The translations under genes were made by a program, and so were the position numbers. This document shows, piece after piece, positions 53,801 through 64,000 of a DNA stretch of 64,000 nt; within the stretch, counting starts at the first letter, position 1; every line of letters begins with the position of its first letter. Origin of the DNA: Cordylochernes scorpioides. Taxonomy: Eukaryota; Arthropoda; Arachnida; Pseudoscorpiones; Chernetidae. The stretch spans positions 61,060,467 through 61,124,466 of the forward strand of contig CP092876.1 in NCBI GenBank assembly GCA_030710605.1, read 5' to 3'. The notes under the pieces were generated by a model. The model was not told the DNA's origin and ran no database searches. It worked only from the letters and a program-made list of their open reading frames with translations.

Positions 53801-56800
53801 TTCACAACACCAATGTTTCTATGTCTACAGCCCACAGTGCAACAATGTTGTCCATCTATACAGTCTACACTAAACCAATGTTGCTATGTCTACAGTCCAC
53901 ACTGCAACAATGTTGTCCATCTATACAGTCTACACTAAACCAATATTGATATGTCTACAGTCCACAGTGCAACAATGTTGTCCATCTACACTAAACCAAT
54001 GTTGCTATGTCTACAGTCCACACTGCAACAATGTTGTCCATCTATACAGTCTACACTAAACCAATATTGATATGTCTACAGTCCACAGTGCAACAATGTT
54101 GTCCATCTACACTAAACCAATGTTGCTATGTCTACAGTCAACACGGCAACAATGTTGTCCATCTATACAGTCTACACTAAACCAATGTTGCTATGTCTAG
54201 AGTCAACACTGCAACAATGTTGTCCATCTATAATGTCTACACTATACCAATGTTGCTATGTCTACAGTCAACACTGCAACAATGATCTCCATCTATACAG
54301 TCTACACTATACCAATGTTGCTATGTCTACAGTCAACACTGCAACAATGATGTCCATCTATACAGTCTACACTAAACCAATGTTGCTATGTCTACAGTCA
54401 ACACTGCAACAATGTTGTCCATCTATAATTTCTACACTATACCAATTTTGCCATGTCTACAGTCAACACTGCAACAATGATGTCCATCTATACAGTCTAC
54501 ACTATACCAATGTTGCTATGTCTACAGTCAACACTGCAACAATGATGTCCATTTATACAGTCTACACTAAACCAATGTTGCAATGTCTACAGTCAACACT
54601 GCAACAATGATGTCCATCTATACAGTCTACACTAAACTAATGTTGCTATGTCTACAGTCAACACTGCAACAATGTTGTCCATCTATACAGTCTACACTAT
54701 ACCAATGTTGCTATGTCTACAGTCAACACTTCAACAATGATGTCCATCTATACAGGCTACACTATACCAATGTTGCTATGTCTACAGTCAACACTGCAAC
54801 AATGTTGTCCTTCTATACAGTCTACACTAAACTAATGTTGCTATGTCCACAGTCAACACTGCAACAATGTTGTCCATCTATACAGGCTACACTATACCAA
54901 TGTTGCTAGGTCTACAGTCAACACTGCAACAATGTTGTCCTTCTATACAGTCTACACTAAACCAATGTTGCTAGGTCTACAGTCAACACTGCAACAATGT
55001 TGTCCATCTATACAGTCTACACTAAACCAATGTTGCTATGTCTACAGTCAACACTGCAACAATGATGTCCATCTATACAGTCTACACTATACCAATGTTG
55101 CTATGTCTACAGTCAACACTGCAACAATGATGTCCATTTATACAGTCTACACTAAACCAATGTTGCAATGTCTACAGTCAACACTGCAACAATGATGTCC
55201 ATCTATACAGTCTACACTAAACTAATGTTGCTATGTCTACAGTCAACACTGCAACAATGTTGTCCATCTATACAGTCTACACTATACCAATGTTGCTATG
55301 TCTACAGTCAACACTTCAACAATGATGTCCATCTATACAGGCTACACTATACCAATGTTGCTATGTCTACAGTCAACACTGCAACAATGTTGTCCTTCTA
55401 TACAGTCTACACTAAACTAATGTTGCTATGTCCACAGTCAACACTGCAACAATGTTGTCCATCTATACAGGCTACACTATACCAATGTTGCTAGGTCTAC
55501 AGTCAACACTGCAACAATGTTGTCCTTCTATACAGTCTACACTAAACCAATGTTGCTAGGTCTACAGTCAACACTGCAACAATGTTGTCCATCTATACAG
55601 TCTACACTAAACCAATGTTGCTATGTCTACAGTCAACACTGCAACAATGATGTCCATCTATACAGATTACACTAAACCAAGGTTGCTATGTCTACAGTAA
55701 ACACTGCAACAATGTTTTCTATCTATACAGTCTCCACAACACCAATGTTGCTATTTTCACAGTCCACACTGCAACAATGTTGTCCATTGATACCGGCGCC
55801 CCAACACCAATGTTGCTATGTCTACAGTCCACAGTGCAATAATGATGTCCATCTATACAGGCTTCACAACACCAATGTTGCTATGTCTACAGCCCACAGT
55901 GCAACAATGTTGTCCATCTATACAGTCTACACTAAACCAATGTTGCTATGTCTACAGTCCACACTGCAACAATGTTGTCCATCTATACAGTCTACACTAA
56001 ACCAATATTGATATGTCTACAGTCCACAGTGCAACAATGTTGTCCATCTACACTAAACCAATGTTGCTATGTCTACAGTCCACACTGCAACAATGTTGTC
56101 CATCTATACAGTCTACATTAAACCAATGTTGCTATGTCTACAGTCCACAGTGCAACAATGATGTCCATCTATACATTCTACACTATACCAATGTTGCTAT
56201 GTCTACAGTCAACACGGCAACAATGTTGTCCATCTATACAGTCTACACTAAACCAATGTTGCTATGTCTACAGTCAACACTGCAACAATGTTGTCCATCT
56301 ATAATGTCTACACTATACCAATGTTGCTATGTCTACAGTCAACACTGCAACAATGATGTCAATCTATACAGTCTACACTATACCAATGTTGCTATGTCTA
56401 CAGTCAACACTGCAAAAATGTTGTCCATCTACACAGTCTACACTACACCAATATTATTATGTCTACAAAACAACTGCAACAATTTTTTCCTTCTACACAG
56501 TCTACACTACGGCAATATTGTTTTGTCTACAGTCCACAGCGCAACAATGTTGTCCATCTATACAGTCTACACTAAACCAATGTTGCTATGTCTACAGTAA
56601 ACACTGCAACAATGTTTTCTATCTATACAGTTTCCACAACACCAATGTTGCTATTTTCACAGTCCACACTGCAACAATGTTGTCCATTGATACAGGCGCC
56701 ACAACACCAATGTTGCTATGTCTACAGTCCACAGTGCAACAATGATGTCCATCTATACAGGCTTCACAACACCAATGTTTCTATGTCTACAGCCCACAGT

Positions 56801-59800
56801 GCAACAATGTTGTCCATCTATACAGTCTACACTAAACCAATGTTGCTAGGTCTACAGTCAACACTGCAACAATGTTGTCCATCTATACAGTCTACACTAA
56901 ACCAATGTTGCTATGTCTACAGTCAACACTGCAACAATGATGTCCATCTATACAGTCTACACTATACCAATGTTGCTATGTCTACAGTCAACACTGCAAC
57001 AATGATGTCCATTTATACAGTCTACACTAAACCAATGTTGCAATGTCTACAGTCAACACTGCAACAATGATGTCCATCTATACAGTCTACACTAAACTAA
57101 TGTTGCTATGTCTACAGTCAACACTGCAACAATGTTGTCCATCTATACAGTCTACACTATACCAATGTTGCTATGTCTACAGTCAACACTTCAACAATGA
57201 TGTCCATCTATACAGGCTACACTATACCAATGTTGCTATGTCTACAGTCAACACTGCAACAATGTTGTCCTTCTATACAGTCTACACTAAACTAATGTTG
57301 CTATGTCCACAGTCAACACTGCAACAATGTTGTCCATCTATACAGGCTACACTATACCAATGTTGCTAGGTCTACAGTCAACACTGCAACAATGTTGTCC
57401 TTCTATACAGTCTACACTAAACCAATGTTGCTAGGTCTACAGTCAACACTGCAACAATGTTGTCCATCTATACAGTCTACACTAAACCAATGTTGCTATG
57501 TCTACAGTCAACACTGCAACAATGATGTCCATCTATACAGATTACACTAAACCAAGGTTGCTATGTCTACAGTAAACACTGCAACAATGTTTTCTATCTA
57601 TACAGTCTCCACAACACCAATGTTGCTATTTTCACAGTCCACACTGCAACAATGTTGTCCATTGATACCGGCGCCCCAACACCAATGTTGCTATGTCTAC
57701 AGTCCACAGTGCAATAATGATGTCCATCTATACAGGCTTCACAACACCAATGTTGCTATGTCTACAGCCCACAGTGCAACAATGTTGTCCATCTATACAG
57801 TCTACACTAAACCAATGTTGCTATGTCTACAGTCCACACTGCAACAATGTTGTCCATCTATACAGTCTACACTAAACCAATATTGATATGTCTACAGTCC
57901 ACAGTGCAACAATGTTGTCCATCTACACTAAACCAATGTTGCTATGTCTACAGTCCACACTGCAACAATGTTGTCCATCTATACAGTCTACATTAAACCA
58001 ATGTTGCTATGTCTACAGTCCACAGTGCAACAATGATGTCCATCTATACATTCTACACTATACCAATGTTGCTATGTCTACAGTCAACACGGCAACAATG
58101 TTGTCCATCTATACAGTCTACACTAAACCAATGTTGCTATGTCTACAGTCAACACTGCAACAATGTTGTCCATCTATAATGTCTACACTATACCAATGTT
58201 GCTATGTCTACAGTCAACACTGCAACAATGATGTCAATCTATACAGTCTACACTATACCAATGTTGCTATGTCTACAGTCAACACTGCAAAAATGTTGTC
58301 CATCTACACAGTCTACACTACACCAATATTATTATGTCTACAAAACAACTGCAACAATTTTTTCCTTCTACACAGTCTACACTACGGCAATATTGTTTTG
58401 TCTACAGTCCACAGCGCAACAATGTTGTCCATCTATACAGTCTACACTAAACCAATGTTGCTATGTCTACAGTAAACACTGCAACAATGTTTTCTATCTA
58501 TACAGTTTCCACAACACCAATGTTGCTATTTTCACAGTCCACACTGCAACAATGTTGTCCATTGATACAGGCGCCACAACACCAATGTTGCTATGTCTAC
58601 AGTCCACAGTGCAACAATGATGTCCATCTATACAGGCTTCACAACACCAATGTTTCTATGTCTACAGCCCACAGTGCAACAATGTTGTCCATCTATACAG
58701 TCTACACTAAACCAATGTTGCTATGTCTACAGTCCACACTGCAACAATGTTGTCCATCTATACAGTCTACACTAAACCAATATTGATATGTCTACAGTCC
58801 ACAGTGCAACAATGTTGTCCATCTACACTAAACCAATGTTGCTATGTCTACAGTCCACACTGCAACAATGTTGTCCATCTATACAGTCTACACTAAACCA
58901 ATATTGATATGTCTACAGTCCACAGTGCAACAATGTTGTCCATCTACACTAAACCAATGTTGCTATGTCTACAGTCAACACGGCAACAATGTTGTCCATC
59001 TATACAGTCTACACTAAACCAATGTTGCTATGTCTAGAGTCAACACTGCAACAATGTTGTCCATCTATAATGTCTACACTATACCAATGTTGCTATGTCT
59101 ACAGTCAACACTGCAACAATGATCTCCATCTATACAGTCTACACTATACCAATGTTGCTATGTCTACAGTCAACACTGCAACAATGATGTCCATCTATAC
59201 AGTCTACACTAAACCAATGTTGCTATGTCTACAGTCAACACTGCAACAATGTTGTCCATCTATAATTTCTACACTATACCAATGTTGCCATGTCTACAGT
59301 CAACACTGCAACAATGATGTCCATCTATACAGTCTACACTATACCAATGTTGCTATGTCTACAGTCAACACTGCAACAATGATGTCCATTTATACAGTCT
59401 ACACTAAACCAATGTTGCAATGTCTACAGTCAACACTGCAACAATGATGTCCATCTATACAGTCTACACTAAACTAATGTTGCTATGTCTACAGTCAACA
59501 CTGCAACAATGTTGTCCATCTATACAGTCTACACTATACCAATGTTGCTATGTCTACAGTCAACACTTCAACAATGATGTCCATCTATACAGGCTACACT
59601 ATACCAATGTTGCTATGTCTACAGTCAACACTGCAACAATGTTGTCCTTCTATACAGTCTACACTAAACTAATGTTGCTATGTCCACAGTCAACACTGCA
59701 ACAATGTTGTCCATCTATACAGGCTACACTATACCAATGTTGCTAGGTCTACAGTCAACACTGCAACAATGTTGTCCTTCTATACAGTCTACACTAAACC

Positions 59801-62800
59801 AATGTTGCTAGGTCTACAGTCAACACTGCAACAATGTTGTCCATCTATACAGTCTACACTAAACCAATGTTGCTATGTCTACAGTCAACACTGCAACAAT
59901 GATGTCCATCTATACAGGCTACACTATACCAATGTTGCTATGTCTTCAGTCAACACTGCAACAATGTTGTCCTTCTATACAGTCTACACTAAACTAATGT
60001 TGCTATGTCTAGAGTCAACACTGCAACAATATTGTCCATCTATACAGTCTACACTATACCACTGTTGCTATGTCTACAGTCAACACTGCAACAATGTTGT
60101 CCATCTATACAGTTTACACTAAACCATTGATGCTATGTCTACAGTCAACACTGCAACAATGATGTCCATCTATACAGTCTACACTATACCACTGTTGCTA
60201 TGTCTACAGTCAACACTGCAACAATGTTGTCCATCTATACAGTTTACACTAATCCAATGTTGCTATGTATATAGTCAACACTGCAACAATGTTGTCCATC
60301 TATAGAGTTTACACTAAACCAATGTTGCTATGTCTACAGTCAACACTGCAACAATGATATCCATCTATACAGTTTACACTAAACCAATGTTGCTATGTCT
60401 ACAGTCAACACTACAACAATGTTGTCCATCTATACAGTCTACACTAAACCAATCTTGCTATGTCTACAGTCAACACTGCAACAATGTTGTCCATCTATAC
60501 AGTCTACACTAAACCAATCTTGCTATGTCTACAGTCAACACTGCAACAATGATGTCCATCTATACAGTTTACACTATACCAATGTTGCTATTTCTACAGT
60601 CAACACTGCAACAATGATGTCCATCTTTACAGTCTACACTAAACCAATGTTGCTATGTCTATAGTCAACACTGCAACAATGATGTCCATCTATACAGTTT
60701 ACACTAAACCAATATTGCTATGTCTACAGTCAACACTGCAACAATGATGTCCATCTATACAGTTTACACTATACCAATGTTGCTATGTCTACAGTTAACA
60801 CTGCAACAATGTTGTCCATCTATACAGTCTACACTAAACCAATGTTACTATGTCTACAGTCAACACTGCAACAATGATATCCATCTATACAGTTTACACT
60901 AAACCAATGTTGCTATGTCTACAGTCAACACTACAACAATGATGTCCATCTATACAGTCTACACTAAATCAATGTTGCTATGTCTACAGTCAACACTGCA
61001 ACAATGATGTCCATCTATACAGTCTACACTAAACCAATGTTGGTATTCTACAATCAACACTGCAACAATGTTGTCCATCTATACAGTCTACACTAAACCA
61101 ATGTTGCTATGTCTACAGTCAACACTGCAACAATGTTGTCCATCTATACAGTTTACACTAAACCAATGTTGCTATGTCTACAGTCAACACTGCAACAATG
61201 ATGTCCATCTATACAGGCTACACTATACCAATGTTGCTATGTCTACAGTCAACACTGCAACAATGTTGTCCATCTATACAGTCTACACTAAACCAATGTT
61301 GCTATGTCTACAGTCAACACTGCAACAATGATGTCCATCTATACAGTCTACACTATACCACTGTTGCTATGACTACAGTCAACACTGCAACAATGTTGTC
61401 CATCTATACAGTTTACACTAAACCAATGTTGCTATGTCTACAGTCAACACTGCAACAATGATGTCCATCTATACAGGCTACACTATACCAATGTTGCTAT
61501 GTCTACAGTCAACACTGCAACAATGTTGTCCATCTATACAGTCTACATAAACCATTGTTTCTATGTCTACAGTCAACACTGCAACAATGTTGTCCATCTA
61601 TACAGTTTACACTATACAAATGTTGCTATGTCTACAGTCAACACTGCAACAATGATGCCCATCTATACAGTTTACACTAAACCAATGTTGCTCTGTCTAT
61701 AGTCAACACTGCAACAATGATGTCCATCTATACAGTTTACACTAAACCAATGTTGCTATGTCTATAGTCAACACTGCAACAATGATGTCCATCTATACAG
61801 TTTACACTAAACCAATCTTGCTATGTCTACAGTCAACACTGCAACAATGATGTCCATCTATACAGTTTACACTATACCAATGTTGCTATGTCTACAGTCA
61901 ACACTGCAAAAATAATTTCCTATATACAGTCTACACTATACCAATGTTGCTATGTCTACAGTTAACACTGCAACAATGTTGTCCATCTATACAGTCTACA
62001 CTAAACCAATGTTACTATGTCTACAGTCAACACTGCAACAATGATATCCATCTATACAGTTTACACTAAACCAATGTTGCTATGTCTACAGTAAACACTG
62101 CAACAATGTTTTCTATCTATACAGTCTCCACAACACCAATGTTGCTATTTTCACAGTCCACACTGCAACAATGTTGTCCATTGATACAGGCGCCCCAACA
62201 CCAATGTTGCTATGTCTACAGTCCACAGTGCAATAATGATGTCCATCTATACAGGCTTCACAACACCAATGTTGCTATGTCTACAGCCCACAGTGCAACA
62301 ATGTTGTCCATCTATACAGTCTACACTAAACCAATAGTGCTATGTCTACAGTCCACACTGCAACAATGTTGTCCATCTATACAGTCTACACTAAACCAAT
62401 ATTGATATGTCTACAGTCCACAGTGCAAAAATGTTGTCCATCTACACTAAACCAATGTTGCTATGTCTACAGTCCACACTGCAACAATGTTGTCCATCTA
62501 TACAGTCTACATTAAACCAATGTTGCTATGTCTACAGTCCACAGTGCAACAATGATGTCCATCTATACATTCTACACTATACCAATGTTGCTATGTCTAC
62601 AGTCAACACGGCAACAATGTTGTCTATCTATACAGTCTACACTAAACCAATGTTGCTATGTCTACAGTCAACACTGCAACAATGTTGTCCATCTATAATG
62701 TCTACACTATACCAATGTTGCTATGTCTACAGTCAACACTGCAACAATGATGTCCATCTATACAGTCTACACTATACCAATGTTGCTATGTCTACAGTCA

Positions 62801-64000
62801 ACACTGCAACAATGATGTCCATCTATACAGTCTACACTAAACCAATGTTGCTATGTCTACAGTCAACACTGCAACAATGTTGTCCATCTATAATGTCTAC
62901 ACTATACCAATGTTGCTATGTCTACAGTCAACACTGCAACAATGATGTCCATCTATACAGTCTACACTATACCAATGTTGCTATGTCTACAGTCAACACT
63001 GCAAAAATGTTGTCCATCTACACAGTCTACACTACACCAATATTATTATGTCTACAAAACAACTGCAACAATTTTTTCCTTCTACACAGTCTACACTACG
63101 GCAATATTGTTTTGTCTACAGTCCACAGCGCAACAATGTTGTCCATCTATACAGTCTACACTAAACCAATGTTGCTATGTCTACAGTAAACACTGCAACA
63201 ATGTTTTCTATCTATACAGTTTCCACAACACCAATGTTGCTATTTTCACAGTCCACACTGCAACAATGTTGTCCATTGATACAGGCGCCACAACACCAAT
63301 GTTGCTATGTCTACAGTCCACAGTGCAACAATGATGTCCATCTATACAGGCTTCACAACACCAATGTTGCTATTTTTACAGCCCACAGTGCAACAATGTT
63401 GTCCATCTATACAGTCTACACTAAACCAATGTTGCTATGTCTACAGTCCACACTGCAACAATGTTGTCCATCTATACAGTCTACACTAAACCAATATTGA
63501 TATGTCTACAATCCACAGTGCAACAATGTTGTCCATCTACACTAAACCAATGTTGCTATGTCTACAGTCAACACGGCAACAATGTTGTCCATCTATAATG
63601 TCTACACTATACCAATGTTGCTATGTCTACAGTCAACACTGCAACAATGATGTCCATCTATACAGTCTACACTATACCAATGTTGCTATGTCTACAGTCC
63701 ACACTGCAACAATGTTGTCCATCTATACAGTCTACACTAAACCAATATTGGTATGTCTACAGTCCACAGTGCAACAATGTTGTCCATCTACACTAAACCA
63801 ATGTTGCTATGTCTACAGTCCACACTGCAACAATGTTGTCCATCTATACAGTCTACACTAAACCAATATTGATATGTCTACAGTCCACAGTGCAACAATG
63901 TTGTCCATCTACACTAAACCAATGTTGCTATGTCTACAGTCAACACGGCAACAATGTTGTCCATCTATAATGTCTACACTATACCAATGATGCTATGTCT
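47887..64000 (+). repeat. 65-bp satellite array with higher-order structure
   Basis: About 248 tandem units run off the window end. The consensus unit is TACAGTCCACACTGCAACAA, TGTTGTCCATCTATACAGTC, TACACTAAACCAATGTTGCT, ATGTC. Its two halves (33 and 32 bp) are diverged copies, matching at 21 of the first 25 positions. Large blocks are duplicated inside the array: about 47,960-48,740 recurs at +3,180; 52,726-54,931 recurs at +4,837; and 52,726-53,640 recurs at +2,962. A 585-bp block (nine units) is repeated at 54,583 and 55,168. Because 65 is not a multiple of three, three units are read in rotation, giving 60-codon frames ending in the same stop. These are not genes. Confidence 0.96.

Noticed and set aside
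47894-63861. More than fifty plus-strand frames of 60-260 codons
   Set aside because: All are rotations of the 65-bp satellite read through three units. They share the same stop and have no independent coding signal.
47887-64000. Resemblance of the satellite to a CRISPR array
   Set aside because: Both halves of every unit are repeats, there are no unique spacers, and the genome is eukaryotic.

Overview
This is a 64 kb piece of an AT-rich eukaryotic nuclear genome, almost certainly from an arthropod. The pointers are a TATA box plus TCAGT initiator, a CAAAATG start context, GT/AG introns, mariner-like transposase remnants of arthropod type, two Gypsy LTR retrotransposons, tRNA-derived SINEs and dense foldback MITEs. 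I cannot choose between crustacean and chelicerate from the sequence alone. Apart from transposon genes, I can support one complete host gene.

Host gene (9.2-15.95 kb, +). A small secreted cysteine-rich protein is encoded by one non-coding and four coding exons (TATA at 9200, AATAAA at 15919). All splice phases agree and give a 142-residue preprotein with a signal peptide, one clear thyroglobulin type-1 domain and a second, shorter six-cysteine repeat. The exons are GC-rich against AT-rich surroundings. The introns hold SINEs and MITE pieces, and a 31-bp minisatellite starts just past the 3' end.

Transposable elements. At 0-8 kb there is a LINE endonuclease fragment, three broken mariner-like elements (two head to tail, sharing a TATA junction) and a 640-bp foldback. 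At 17,352-22,901 (+) and 26,099-30,472 (-) lie two near-intact Gypsy elements. Each has LTRs differing at one base, an exact target-site duplication, and gag and pol in a -1 frame relation. In both, a canonical slippery heptamer directly precedes the gag stop codon. Between and beyond them are several foldback MITE families, a hAT-type MITE, two related LTR-like repeats (one carrying a 93-bp nested insertion) and assorted dispersed repeats.

Tandem arrays. There are five main ones: 31 bp (16.1-16.8 kb), 100 bp passing into about 105 bp (35.9-37.2 kb), 48 bp (43.2-45.1 kb), a short copy of about 165 bp (46.6-46.85 kb), and a 65-bp satellite that fills 47.9 kb to the window end (about 248 units). 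The 65-bp unit is itself a diverged dimer and is organised in kilobase-scale higher-order duplications. The many open frames in these arrays are by-products of the repeats.

The least explained signals are a hammerhead-ribozyme-like core in two inverted dispersed copies (3.5 and 45.9 kb), recurrent CTCF-like AGRTGGCGC motifs in or beside elements, and a possible cysteine-rich terminal exon on the minus strand at 42.76 kb.
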